A stretch of DNA of 38,905 nt from JAYVIQ01 sp043770215 (GCA_043770215.1 JAYVIQ010000180.1:1-38905), one strand, 5' to 3'. Counted from the stretch's first letter, positions 15,094 through 23,278 are shown. The notes: generated by a model from the sequence alone, not told the origin. Translations and numbers: made by a program.

Positions 15094-17223
15094 ATGAACA
15101 TAATAACAAAATCTATATTTCTGCCAGATGGGCGTGAAATAACAATTGAAACAGGTAAATTAGCTAAACAAGCCGATGGTTCCGTAGTTGTAAAACTAGG
15201 TAAGACCATGATATTAGCTACAGTAGTAGCAAAACCAGATGCAACACCAGGTTGCGATTTTATGCCCTTATCAGTAGATTACCAAGAGAAGTTTGCTTCT
15301 TCTGGCAAAATACCGGGTGGTTTTTTGAAAAGAGAAAGTCGTTTATCTGATTATGAGATTTTAATTTCTAGATTGGTAGATAGAGCACTTAGACCAATGT
15401 TTCCAGATGATTTTCATGCAGACACACAGATTGCTATATCATTAATTTCTCATGGAGATGATGAGTTGCCAGATGCTTTAGCAGCTTTAGCAGCTTCAGC
15501 AGCACTTGCTGTTTCTGATATTCCTTTCAACGGACCAATATCTGAAGTAAGAGTAGCAAGAATAAATGGTGAATTTGTAGTAAATCCCAAAGCAACAGAT
15601 TTGTTGGCAGCAGATTTAGATATTATTGTTGCAGCAACAGAAGAAAATATTTTAATGGTAGAGGGCGAAATGCTAGAAGTATCTGAAGAAGATATGATGG
15701 AAGCAATGAAGGTTGCTCATACCGAAATAAAAAATCATTGTAAGGTTCAAAAAGAACTTACAATAGCAGTAGGTAAGACTCAAAAAAGAGAATATAACCA
15801 CGAAGAAGCAGATGATCTAGAGTTGAAAGCATTTGTAGAGAAAACTTTTTATACTGATTTAGAAGCGGTAGTAGGCAAATATATTACTTCAAAATCTGAA
15901 AGAAGTTCTTTATTAAATTCTTTTGGTGATGTTTACATAGCATCTAAGAAAGATGATGAGACTTTTAATAAAGGATTATTTAAAAAATATTATAGTTCTC
16001 TAAAGAAAAAAGCAATTAGAGACCATGTTTTAAACAAAAGAGTTCGTTTAGATGGTAGACAATTAGATCAAATACGTCCTATTTGGTCTGAAGTAAACTA
16101 CTTACCAGGTGCTCATGGAAGTGCAGTGTTTACAAGAGGTGAAACTCAATCTTTAACAACCTTGACTATTGGTACAAAGTTAGATGAGAAAATGGTAGAC
16201 GGAGCTGTAATTTCTGGCCATGACAAATTTATGTTGCATTATAATTTCCCTGGATTTTCTACAGGTGAAGTTAAACCAAATAGAGGTCCAGGAAGAAGAG
16301 AAGTAGGTCATGGTAATTTGGCTTTAAGAGCTTTAAAACCAGTTATAGATACTTCCGTAAATCCATTTACAATACGTATAGTTTCAGATATTTTAGAATC
16401 AAACGGTTCTTCTTCTATGGCTACGGTTTGTGCAGGTACATTAGCATTAATGGATGCGGGTATTCAAATATCTGCGCCAGTTTCTGGTATTGCTATGGGA
16501 TTGATAGCAGATGAAACAGGTAAATTTGCTGTATTATCCGACATTTTAGGTGATGAAGATCACATCGGAGATATGGATTTTAAAGTTACAGGTACATCAA
16601 AAGGAATCACTGCTTGTCAAATGGATATTAAGGTTGATGGTTTATCATATGATATTTTAAGCCAAGCTTTAAACCAAGCAAAACAAGGTAGGGCTCATAT
16701 TTTGGGCGAAATGTTAAAAACAATTTCTGCTCCAAATACCGAGTTTAAATCCCATGTTCCAAGAATAGAAGTGATAAGAGTTGCTAAAGAGTTTATTGGT
16801 GCTATTATAGGGCCTGGAGGAAAAGTAATTCAAAAAATGTCTGCCGATACTGGTTGTACTATTACTATTGAAGAAAAAGGTGATATAGGCGAAGTAATTG
16901 TTTTTGGTCCAACCAAAGAAAATATTACAGCTGCCATGACAATCATAAAAGGAATAGTTGCAGTACCAGAAGTAGGAGATATTTATGATGCAGTAGTAAA
17001 ATCTTTAATGCCATACGGTGCATTTGTGGAGTTTTTACCAGGCAAACAAGGTTTGCTTCATGTATCAGAAGTTAGCTGGGATAGATTAGATGATGTTTCA
17101 ACAGTGTTGAAAGAAGGTCAAATCATACAAGTGAAACTAATGGGTACAGATCCAAAAACAGGTAAATTTAAACTTAGCAGCAAAGCTTTGTTGCCTAAGC
17201 CAGAAAAAAATACAGCAGAATAA
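15094..17223 (+). CDS. pnp: Polyribonucleotide nucleotidyltransferase (PNPase)
   Basis: A phosphorolytic 3'-5' exoribonuclease of the RNA decay machinery. At 709 residues it is complete. It has a first RNase PH domain (about 10-145, with VDYQEKFASSGKIPGGFLKR), a helical linker (about 240-320), a second catalytic RNase PH domain (about 325-545, with FTRGETQSLTTLTIGT and GDMDFKVTGTSKGITACQMD), a KH domain with GAIIGPGGKVIQKM (about 568-630), and an S1 domain (about 630-700, GAFVEFLPGKQGLLHVSEVS). The ATG gives the normal N-terminus (MNIITKSIFLPDGREI). It is followed by a terminator and then rpoD. Confidence 0.98.
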   Translation: MNIITKSIFLPDGREITIETGKLAKQADGSVVVKLGKTMILATVVAKPDATPGCDFMPLSVDYQEKFASSGKIPGGFLKRESRLSDYEILISRLVDRALRPMFPDDFHADTQIAISLISHGDDELPDALAALAASAALAVSDIPFNGPISEVRVARINGEFVVNPKATDLLAADLDIIVAATEENILMVEGEMLEVSEEDMMEAMKVAHTEIKNHCKVQKELTIAVGKTQKREYNHEEADDLELKAFVEKTFYTDLEAVVGKYITSKSERSSLLNSFGDVYIASKKDDETFNKGLFKKYYSSLKKKAIRDHVLNKRVRLDGRQLDQIRPIWSEVNYLPGAHGSAVFTRGETQSLTTLTIGTKLDEKMVDGAVISGHDKFMLHYNFPGFSTGEVKPNRGPGRREVGHGNLALRALKPVIDTSVNPFTIRIVSDILESNGSSSMATVCAGTLALMDAGIQISAPVSGIAMGLIADETGKFAVLSDILGDEDHIGDMDFKVTGTSKGITACQMDIKVDGLSYDILSQALNQAKQGRAHILGEMLKTISAPNTEFKSHVPRIEVIRVAKEFIGAIIGPGGKVIQKMSADTGCTITIEEKGDIGEVIVFGPTKENITAAMTIIKGIVAVPEVGDIYDAVVKSLMPYGAFVEFLPGKQGLLHVSEVSWDRLDDVSTVLKEGQIIQVKLMGTDPKTGKFKLSSKALLPKPEKNTAE

Positions 17224-17264
17224 ATTAGTTTTTGTTTTGGTATCTAGTTTGTATATCTTACAGG

Positions 17265-17298
17265 CGATTAGAAAGTTATTGCTTTCTAATCGTTTTTT
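17265..17298 (+). terminator. Intrinsic terminator after pnp
   Basis: CGATTAGAAAG (17265-17275) and CTTTCTAATCG (17282-17292) form a perfect 11-bp stem with a 6-nt loop and a T6 tail. It lies 45 bp before the rpoD start. Confidence 0.85.
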
Positions 17299-17342
17299 AT
17301 ATTAGAATTGTAAACGAGCTAAAAAGAGTCTAAAAGCAAAGT

Positions 17343-18206
17343 ATGAGACAGCTTAAAATTAGTAAGCAAATTACCAACAGAGAGAGCCAATCTCTTGACA
17401 AGTATTTACAAGAAATAGGAAAAGTAGATCTTCTTACACCTGAAGAAGAGGTAGATTTAGCACAAAGAATCAGAGAAAATGATCAGCTAGCTTTAGAGAA
17501 GTTAACAAAAGCAAACCTTAGATTTGTGGTTTCTGTAGCAAAACAGTACCAAAATCAAGGCTTGTCTCTTGGAGACTTAATCAATGAAGGAAACTTAGGA
17601 TTGATTAAAGCAGCACAGCGTTTTGATGAAACTAGAGGGTTTAAATTTATTTCATATGCTGTTTGGTGGATTCGTCAATCTATTTTGCAAGCATTAGCAG
17701 AGCAAAGTCGTATTGTTCGTTTGCCATTAAATAGAGTAGGTTCTTTGAATAAAATTTCCAAAACCTTTTCTGAATTAGAACAAAAATTTGAGCGTGAGCC
17801 ATCTCCTGAAGAATTGGCAGAAGTCTTGGAAGTATCTACTAGCGAGATTGTAGACACACTTAAAATTTCTGGTAGACACGTAAGTATGGATGCTCCTTTT
17901 GTACAAGGAGAAGATAATACTTTATTAGATGTACTAGAAAATGATTTGGATGTAACGCCAGACAATGAATTAATGAATGATTCTTTGAGAAAAGAGGTTC
18001 AAAGAGCATTAGCAACACTAACCCAAAGAGAATCAGATGTGATAGCCCTTTATTTTGGGTTAAACGGAGAGCATCCGATGACATTAGAAGAAATTGGCGA
18101 GAAGTTTGATTTGACACGAGAGCGTGTACGCCAAATCAAAGAAAAAGCAATACGAAGATTAAGGCATACATCTAGAAGTAAGGCTCTAAAGCCTTATCTA
18201 GGATAA
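17343..18206 (+). CDS. rpoD: Primary RNA polymerase sigma factor RpoD
   Basis: The housekeeping sigma factor, at 287 residues the short form typical of Bacteroidota (no long region 1.1). Region 1.2 is SLDKYLQEIGKVDLLTPEEE. Region 2 contains ANLRFVVSVAKQYQNQGL, GDLINEGNLGLIKAAQRF and the -10 recognition SYAVWWIRQSI. Region 3 contains LPLNRVGSLNKISKTF. Region 4 (about 220-280) contains TLEEIGEKFDLTRERVRQIK, the -35 (here -33) recognition helix. All invariant residues are present, unlike in the paralogue at 422-1285. It is transcribed as a single gene with a strong terminator. Confidence 0.97.
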   Translation: MRQLKISKQITNRESQSLDKYLQEIGKVDLLTPEEEVDLAQRIRENDQLALEKLTKANLRFVVSVAKQYQNQGLSLGDLINEGNLGLIKAAQRFDETRGFKFISYAVWWIRQSILQALAEQSRIVRLPLNRVGSLNKISKTFSELEQKFEREPSPEELAEVLEVSTSEIVDTLKISGRHVSMDAPFVQGEDNTLLDVLENDLDVTPDNELMNDSLRKEVQRALATLTQRESDVIALYFGLNGEHPMTLEEIGEKFDLTRERVRQIKEKAIRRLRHTSRSKALKPYLG

Positions 18207-18213
18207 AACTAAT

Positions 18214-18240
18214 AAAAAGGAGGCTTAAGCCTCCTTTTTT
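18214..18240 (+). terminator. Palindromic intrinsic terminator after rpoD
   Basis: AAAAAGGAGGCTT and its complement AAGCCTCCTTTTT form a near-continuous palindrome starting 8 bp after the stop, ending in T6. Confidence 0.85.
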
Positions 18241-18528
18241 GTTTTATATTACAAACATCTTTTTGAGCCTTAATGTGACTTTAGACATCTTAAGCTATGT
18301 TATTATTTTTTATTTAAGTTATTAAAACACTCTTAATCTATTTTTTTTTTGGTTTTATAAGAATGGGTAAGTAGATTTAATTCTTTTTTTACTGAAGTTT
18401 AACAATCAAAATAAATACATAAACATATCATAATCAGTATTTTGTGTTTCGTTTTATATATTCAAAAATGAAAATTGATTTATTTGCCTTGTTGCTTAGA
18501 GGGGTAAAAGTATTCAAAAAATAATGTA
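18241..18528. other. Gene-free spacer after rpoD
   Basis: About 290 bp of AT-rich DNA between rpoD and the hairpin at 18529. I see no coding frame, repeat or promoter that can be defended. Confidence 0.5.
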
Positions 18529-18562
18529 CCCATACATTTAAGCAATGAAATAAATGTATGGG
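18529..18562 (-). terminator. Hairpin downstream of the HAD-hydrolase gene
   Basis: CCCATACATTTA (18529-18540) and TAAATGTATGGG (18551-18562) are a perfect 12-bp inverted repeat with a 10-nt loop, 14 bp past the stop of the minus-strand gene. On that strand it is followed by TACATTATTTTTT, an imperfect T-tract, so a terminator is likely but not certain. Confidence 0.5.
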
Positions 18563-18575
18563 AAATTATACCTAT

Positions 18576-19097
18576 TTAGTGTGTCTTTTTGTCTAGTATA
18601 AGTCTACTAGCTTCGAATAAGTTTTGGCAAACATAATCTGCAGAACCATCTGGAGCGTGGTCTACTATGATTGTTTGTACACCTAATTTTTTTGCAGGTA
18701 TTAAATCTCTTGGTTTGTCGCCTACCATCCAACTTTGCTGCGGATTTATGTTGTACTTAGCTATGGCTTTTTCCCAAAGTAAGGAATTAGGTTTCCTGGT
18801 TAAAGAGTTTGTCCATTTTTCATGATATGGAGCAATATAAATATCATCTATAGCTCTATTTGTGGCTACTTGTATATGCTCATGAACCAAAAGTACATCT
18901 TCTAGTGAGTAAATGTCTTTTATAATACCGCTCTGATTGGTGATTATGATGATTAAAAAACCCGCATTTTTTAAATCCTTAAGCGCTTGGTCTGCACCAG
19001 AAATAAACTGAAATTTTTCTATATTATACACGTAGTCTACATAGTCTACATTTATAACGCCGTCTCTGTCTAAAAATACACACTTTTGTTTTTTCAT
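18576..19097 (-). CDS. HAD-IIIA family phosphatase, GmhB-like
   Basis: A 173-residue haloacid-dehalogenase-type phosphohydrolase. The catalytic DxD box is FLDRDGVINVDYVDYV near the N-terminus (Asp nucleophile), motif II is IIIITNQSGI, a lysine region is TRKPNSLLWEKA, and motif III is WMVGDKPRDLIPAKKLG. The layout is that of heptose-1,7-bisphosphate or histidinol-phosphate phosphatases. The zinc-binding Cys/His loop of typical GmhB is missing (IAPYHEKWTNSLTRKP has no cysteines), so the substrate cannot be assigned. It is divergent from hemG with 59 bp between starts. Confidence 0.82.
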   Translation of the reverse strand: MKKQKCVFLDRDGVINVDYVDYVYNIEKFQFISGADQALKDLKNAGFLIIIITNQSGIIKDIYSLEDVLLVHEHIQVATNRAIDDIYIAPYHEKWTNSLTRKPNSLLWEKAIAKYNINPQQSWMVGDKPRDLIPAKKLGVQTIIVDHAPDGSADYVCQNLFEASRLILDKKTH

Positions 19098-19156
19098 TTT
19101 ACAAAAATAAGATTCTTGTTGTTTTATACCACGCTTTTGTTTGTAACTTTATACAC

Positions 19157-20434
19157 ATGATTGCAATTATTGGAGCGGGTATCTCTGGGTTATCTTTAGG
19201 GCATTATTTAAAGAAAAATGGTGTAAATGATTTTGTGATTTTCGAAAAATCAGACCATGCGGGAGGGAAAATTAAAACCGATTTGTATGAAGATTATTTT
19301 TTAGAATTTGGGCCCAATACATTGCTTACCACTCCGCTGCTAAAAGACCTAATACATGAGTTGGGATTAGAAGAAGAGTTGGTAAAACCTTCTGAAGAGA
19401 GTACTAAAAATAGATTTATCTTTAAGAACAACGAGGTTGTTTGTTTACCATCTTCTCCTAGTAATATTTTTTTTAATTCTGTTGTAGGCATAAAGTCTAA
19501 GTTAAGTGTGTTTAAAGATCTGAGAATGAAGCCAGCTAAGGTTTCTGACTTTGAAACAGTGAGTCATTTTTTTGAGCGTCATTTTACAAAAGAAGTGGTA
19601 GAGGTTTTAGTTAAAACTTTTTGCAGAGGCATATATGCTGCAAATGCAGATGAGCTAATGATAAAAACTAGTTTTCCTACATTGGTAGAATATGAAGAAA
19701 AGTATGGGTCTATACTAAAAGGAATAAAAGCAAATACAGGCTTAGAAAAAAGAGAGGTTATTTCTTTTAAAAAAGGTCAGTCTGCATTGGTTCAAGCATT
19801 GGCAAGTAAATTGGCTCATCACATTCATTATTCACATGACATACAGTCTATCATAGAGTTTGAAAAAGGTTTTTTGTTAAATGGTTATTTTAAATCTACT
19901 GCTGTAGTCTTTGCTAACGAAGCCAAAAGCATTGCAAAATTACTAAAAGAAATAAAACCAAATACGGCTCTAGCGCTTGAGAAAGTAAAGTATTCTGGTG
20001 TTCAGGTGATTCACTCCATATATAATCAGAATAGAAATAAGTTTCCATATAAAGGGTTTGGGATCTTGTACCCACCCAAAGAATCAGATACTATTTTTGG
20101 TCATATTTGGAACTCTAAGATTTTTCCTCAGTTTGATGAGGACAAAACAATCATGACTACAATGGCAGCAATAGAGGCAAATGCATTAGATGAGGAGCTG
20201 GACCATTGTTTTAAATCTACTTTTGGTTTAGATAAACGGTTTTTAGAAAAACGACAAAGTATGGTTTGGAAATATGGAATACCAATTTACAACCAACAAC
20301 ATTTTGAGTTTTTAAAACAAAATGAAAAAGAAAATAAATTAAATTTATACATTTGTTCTAATCTACTAAATGGGGTATCTGTACCAGATAGGATATTTGA
20401 ATCTAAAAAAATAGCTGCATTGCTTTCAAAATGA
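19157..20434 (+). CDS. hemG: Protoporphyrinogen oxidase, FAD-dependent (HemY/PPOX type)
   Basis: Oxidises protoporphyrinogen IX to protoporphyrin IX, the penultimate haem step, at the membrane. The 425-residue protein starts with the FAD-binding MIAIIGAGISGLSLGHYLKK (GxGxxG), followed by FEKSDHAGGKIKTD, LEFGPNTLL and the downstream FCRGIYAANADEL typical of PPOX. The usual C-terminal FAD segment is present as SNLLNGVSVPDRI. The name hemG follows common usage for this family in databases; the protein is not related to the small flavodoxin-like HemG of E. coli. Its stop overlaps the next start (ATGA). Confidence 0.93.
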   Translation: MIAIIGAGISGLSLGHYLKKNGVNDFVIFEKSDHAGGKIKTDLYEDYFLEFGPNTLLTTPLLKDLIHELGLEEELVKPSEESTKNRFIFKNNEVVCLPSSPSNIFFNSVVGIKSKLSVFKDLRMKPAKVSDFETVSHFFERHFTKEVVEVLVKTFCRGIYAANADELMIKTSFPTLVEYEEKYGSILKGIKANTGLEKREVISFKKGQSALVQALASKLAHHIHYSHDIQSIIEFEKGFLLNGYFKSTAVVFANEAKSIAKLLKEIKPNTALALEKVKYSGVQVIHSIYNQNRNKFPYKGFGILYPPKESDTIFGHIWNSKIFPQFDEDKTIMTTMAAIEANALDEELDHCFKSTFGLDKRFLEKRQSMVWKYGIPIYNQQHFEFLKQNEKENKLNLYICSNLLNGVSVPDRIFESKKIAALLSK

Positions 20435-21168
20435 AAAATAGTTTAGTAATTATTCCCACCTTTAATGAAAAAGAGAATATAGCACTCATTTTAGATGCTG
20501 CTATGGCCGTAAATACAGAATTGCATGTTTTGGTGGTAGAAGACAATTCACCTGATGGTACAGCAGAGATTGTAAAACAAAAGATTATACAATACCCAGA
20601 AAGAATACAAATTCTAGAGCGTAAAGGTGAACTTGGTTTGGGCACAGCTTATATTGCAGGCTTTAAATATGCCATAGAAAAAGGATATGACATTGTAATA
20701 GAAATGGATGCGGATTTTTCTCATAACCCTAATGATCTACCAAAGCTTTATAAATCTTGCACAGAAGGGGGCAATCATTTGGCCATAGGATCTAGATATA
20801 AAAATGGTGTAAATGTAGTAAACTGGCCTATGAACAGAGTTTTGATGTCTTACTTTGCAAGTAAATATGTGAAATTTATCACTGGCATGCCTTTAAATGA
20901 TGCAACGGCAGGTTTTGTATGTTATAGAACAGAACTTCTTAAAGCCATGGATTTAGACGCCATTAGGTTTGTTGGTTATGCGTTTCAGATAGAAATGAAG
21001 TTTACTTCTTGGATTATGAATGCAAAAATAGAGGAGGTGCCTATTGTATTTACAGACAGGACATTGGGGGAATCTAAAATGAGTCCTAAAATTTTTAAAG
21101 AAGCTTTTTTTGGAGTTATTTCTATGAAAATTAAAAGTGTTTTTGATAAACCAAAGTTTAGATTTTAA
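20431..21168 (+). CDS. Polyprenol monophosphomannose synthase-type GT2 glycosyltransferase
   Basis: The 245-residue GT-A enzyme resembles dolichol/polyprenol-phosphate mannosyltransferases. It has VIIPTFNEKENIALILDA, the nucleotide-binding VEDNSPDGTAEI, GLGTAYIAGFKYAI, the metal site EMDADFSHNPNDLPKL, and the acceptor segment GSRYKNGVNVVNWPMNR. It ends soon after the catalytic domain, without a GtrA-type membrane domain. It overlaps hemG by 4 bp and is co-transcribed. Polyprenyl-phosphate sugars would feed GT-C enzymes such as those at 24306 and 38017; this link is inference. Confidence 0.9.
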   Translation: MKNSLVIIPTFNEKENIALILDAAMAVNTELHVLVVEDNSPDGTAEIVKQKIIQYPERIQILERKGELGLGTAYIAGFKYAIEKGYDIVIEMDADFSHNPNDLPKLYKSCTEGGNHLAIGSRYKNGVNVVNWPMNRVLMSYFASKYVKFITGMPLNDATAGFVCYRTELLKAMDLDAIRFVGYAFQIEMKFTSWIMNAKIEEVPIVFTDRTLGESKMSPKIFKEAFFGVISMKIKSVFDKPKFRF

Positions 21169-21287
21169 GACAGATTTTGTGTCAATTCTTTTGTTGGTCT
21201 GTTTTGTCTAGTTACCAGCCTATTGCCTATTTTTACGCATGCCTTCCCCTACCCACAACTTAGTTTATGCATGGAATATGAGGTTGG

Positions 21288-21485
21288 TTAGTGCCAAAAG
21301 CCTGTTTTGTAGGCGGGCCTCTTTTGCCAAATTGTTTTAGAATCTGAAACAATAAAATTCAATGTAGACAACTCAAGGGCATCTACAAAAGCATCAATAA
21401 AGCGAACCGGATTTTCTTTGTCAATTGGTTCTTCAAGTGAGTTGAAACGGGTTTGGTATCTATCTTTAGGTAGTAAATAAGCCAT
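21288..21485 (-). pseudogene. IS1182-like transposase, N-terminal fragment
   Basis: A 65-codon minus-strand remnant starts MAYLLPKDRYQTRF, continues PIDKENPVRFIDAFVDALEL, and reaches RPAY. These are the opening features of IS1182-family transposases (ENPVRxIDAFVDxLdl...GRPAY). After RPAYKT the frame runs to a stop within four residues, and nothing of the catalytic domain follows, so the gene is truncated. Its first ten codons and about 105 bp of upstream DNA are also present in the repeat at 22194-22329. Confidence 0.75.
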
Positions 21486-21590
21486 ATTTGAACCTTTTTA
21501 TTTAATTACAAAATACAGAAGTTTAACCTTTTTTGCCAGTATTTTATTATCTATATTACATAAAGTTTGTGAGTCTTTTCACAGACTGAC
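21453..21590. repeat. Repeat module A, copy 1 (transposase start and upstream end)
   Basis: 138 bp beginning TTGGTATCTATC and ending TTTTCACAGACTGAC, directly abutting cassette 1. The same sequence, with a handful of substitutions and short A/T-run changes, recurs at 22194-22329. On the minus strand the left part encodes MAYLLPKDRY, the start of the IS1182-like protein, so module A is probably one end of that insertion sequence. Confidence 0.85.
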
Positions 21591-22076
21591 GTTAGCTGCA
21601 ACCCAAAATAACAGAACTATGGATAGTAGAATTCTAAAAATTAACTCTTTTAGCGACATAATATCTCTGAAATTATTGATACTACAAAAGTTAAAACTTA
21701 CTGATTTCAAAAAAGACTATGTTTCTGAATTTGACGAAAGACTGAAAAACTATCTGGAAAGAAATAGAAATTTGAAATTAATATTTCAATTTGACATTGT
21801 TAAAATTGAGAGGCGTATAAATATTGACGTATCTCTAAAAAATAGAAAAAGTGAACCGTATCCTGACAATTATGAAATGGGAAATCCTCACAATAGATGG
21901 TTCTCTGTTGGGCGACAAATAACCGAAGAAGAAAGACTTGAAGAAGAAATTATTTTCAAAAGAGATGTAAATGAAGAAATTTCAAAATTTAATCTTTTTT
22001 GTACTCAACTTTCGCAAATTAATACCGAACAAATTAGCATAATTAATATCAATTAAAAATATGGGCCGCCGCTAAC
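21591..22076. other. Cassette 1, bounded by GTTAGC...GCTAAC
   Basis: The 486-bp segment starts GTTAGCTGCAACCC right after module A and ends GGGCCGCCGCTAAC right before module B. Read inwards the two ends agree at GTTAGC, then GC, then CCC: 11 of 14 positions of an inverted repeat. It holds one gene (21619-22056), 13 bp in from the leading end repeat. Cassette 2 has the same arrangement with a different end sequence. Confidence 0.7.
21619..22056 (+). CDS. Hypothetical protein of cassette 1
   Basis: The 145-residue protein is soluble and highly charged, with no signal peptide or membrane segment. Its N-terminal half is helical and Lys/Leu-rich; the central part has FQFDIVKIERRINIDVSL, then PYPDNYEMGNPHNRWFSVGR and an acidic helix EEERLEEEIIFKRDVNEE. 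I do not recognise a family. It fills almost the whole cassette; its stop is 14 bp before the terminal inverted end. A cassette-borne, single-gene setting resembles that of accessory defence or toxin-antitoxin genes, but nothing in the sequence shows such a role. Confidence 0.6.
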   Translation: MDSRILKINSFSDIISLKLLILQKLKLTDFKKDYVSEFDERLKNYLERNRNLKLIFQFDIVKIERRINIDVSLKNRKSEPYPDNYEMGNPHNRWFSVGRQITEEERLEEEIIFKRDVNEEISKFNLFCTQLSQINTEQISIININ

Positions 22077-22329
22077 AGCTAAGTTTTCTTGGTGTGCGCA
22101 GCACAAGCCATGAAAACTAGGTTGAACGGAAGCTTTGGTAGCGGGTTATTATGGAGATGTTGTAGTTTAAAAAGTTGGGTGTAGAAGCAGATATTGGTAT
22201 CTATCTTTATGTAGTAAATAAGCCATATTTGAACCTTTTTTTAATAACAAAATACAGAAGTTTAACCTTTTTTGCCAGTATTTTATTATCTATATTACAT
22301 AAATTTTGTGAGTTTTTTCACAGACTGAC
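22077..22329. repeat. Composite repeat unit B-A between cassettes
   Basis: 253 bp consisting of module B (22077-22204, also at 23889-24016) fused to module A (22194-22329, also at 21453-21590). The two modules meet in TTGGTATCTAT, which occurs with at most one change in both parents, so they may have joined by recombination at this short homology. Module B starts AGCTAAGTTTTC and contains a bulged hairpin (22082-22118). Module A ends CAGACTGAC. If A and B are the two ends of the IS1182-like element, the unit is an internally deleted, non-coding derivative. Confidence 0.8.
22082..22118. repeat. Imperfect hairpin with unpaired bases in module B
   Basis: Paired blocks are AGTTTTC/GAAAACT (22082-22088 with 22112-22118), TGG/CCA (22090-22092 with 22108-22110) and TGTGC/GCACA (22093-22097 with 22101-22105), with single bases T at 22089 and 22111 and AG at 22106-22107 unpaired. 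Outside this, CTA/TAG and AAC/GTT extend it to about 22074-22123. In the copy at 23889 most blocks are kept, one as a G-T pair. The form resembles folded integron attC sites. Confidence 0.6.
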
Positions 22330-22378
22330 GTTGTGGGCAATACTTCACGAAAGTGCATATAAATGAATGACTAACTGA

Positions 22379-23215
22379 ATGAAGACAATTACACTTCCCG
22401 ACGAACTTAATATAGAAAGTTTACAACTTGTCCAGATTTTTGATTACTGTAGCTCGAAAGAAATTGCAAAACAGCAAATTATTCTAAATCAAAACACATT
22501 CAGTTTTTTAATTGAGGGAAATAAAGAAGTTATTTTTGATAACTCAACTTTATCTATTGATAATTCTAAGTTTCTGATAATGAAGTCAGGATATTGTCTA
22601 ATGACCGAAAAACTTTCAGATACACGAAATTATCGAAGCGTACTTCTCTTTTTTTCCAACGACATATTATTGAAATTTATTCGAAAAAACGAACCGAATA
22701 GAAACGAATTGAGTGAATATAAATCGGTTTATTCTTTTAAATATGATGAATTTATTCAACGATTTGTAAATAGTTTATTAGATATTTCCAAACTTTCAAA
22801 AAACATTCAAAAAAGAATGCTTGAAGTGAAGTTTGAAGAGATAATACTTTATTTGACAGAAATATATGGTACAGAATTTTTGCACTCGTTGTCAGTAAAA
22901 AGTAATGATACATCTCAAAAATTCGTTCAAACTGTTGAAACGAATTGGATGAGCAAATTGACATTAAAAGAATTAGCATTTTTATGCAATATGAGTGTAT
23001 CTACTTTTAAAAGAGAATTTGAAAAACATTATGCTGAATCTCCAATAAAATGGTTTCAAAATAAAAGATTAGTGTATGCACATCATTTGCTTTATAAAGA
23101 ACAAAAAAGTTCATCCGAAATATATTTAGAGGTCGGATATGAGAATTTATCAAGTTTTGTACAAGCTTATAAATCAAAATATGGAATTACACCCAAACAG
23201 CATCATAAAGATTGA
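22379..23215 (+). CDS. AraC-family transcriptional regulator
   Basis: A 278-residue protein with an N-terminal cupin-like sensing domain (about 1-165; SFLIEGNKEVIFDNSTLSID) and a C-terminal double helix-turn-helix (about 185-275). The DNA-binding part reads LTLKELAFLCNMSVSTFKRE for the first HTH and SSEIYLEVGYENLSSFVQAY with KSKYGITPKQ for the second, the normal AraC signature. It lies in cassette 2, 89 bp ahead of the PEBP gene, which is a reasonable candidate target; the effector is unknown. Confidence 0.92.
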   Translation: MKTITLPDELNIESLQLVQIFDYCSSKEIAKQQIILNQNTFSFLIEGNKEVIFDNSTLSIDNSKFLIMKSGYCLMTEKLSDTRNYRSVLLFFSNDILLKFIRKNEPNRNELSEYKSVYSFKYDEFIQRFVNSLLDISKLSKNIQKRMLEVKFEEIILYLTEIYGTEFLHSLSVKSNDTSQKFVQTVETNWMSKLTLKELAFLCNMSVSTFKREFEKHYAESPIKWFQNKRLVYAHHLLYKEQKSSSEIYLEVGYENLSSFVQAYKSKYGITPKQHHKD

Positions 23216-23270
23216 ACTTTTAGCAACACTTTTTGAACATTATTCTAAATTTTCTTCCCATTATACCTCT

Positions 23271-23278
23271 TAATTTTG
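23271..23278 (+). promoter_or_regulatory. Candidate -7 element for the PEBP gene
   Basis: TAATTTTG matches TAnnTTTG and lies 27 bp before the PEBP ATG at 23305. No TTG at the proper distance is seen, which could fit a promoter that needs the adjacent AraC activator. Confidence 0.35.

Noticed and set aside
21250..21290. Possible third, diverged module B (CCCACAACTTAG) upstream of the transposase fragment
   Set aside because: The likeness does not extend beyond about a dozen bases and no matching GTTGTGGG cassette start is found to its left.
22175..22366. 63-codon open frame on the plus strand
   Set aside because: It lies across the B-A repeat unit and into the start of cassette 2, antisense to the transposase start, and has no protein features.
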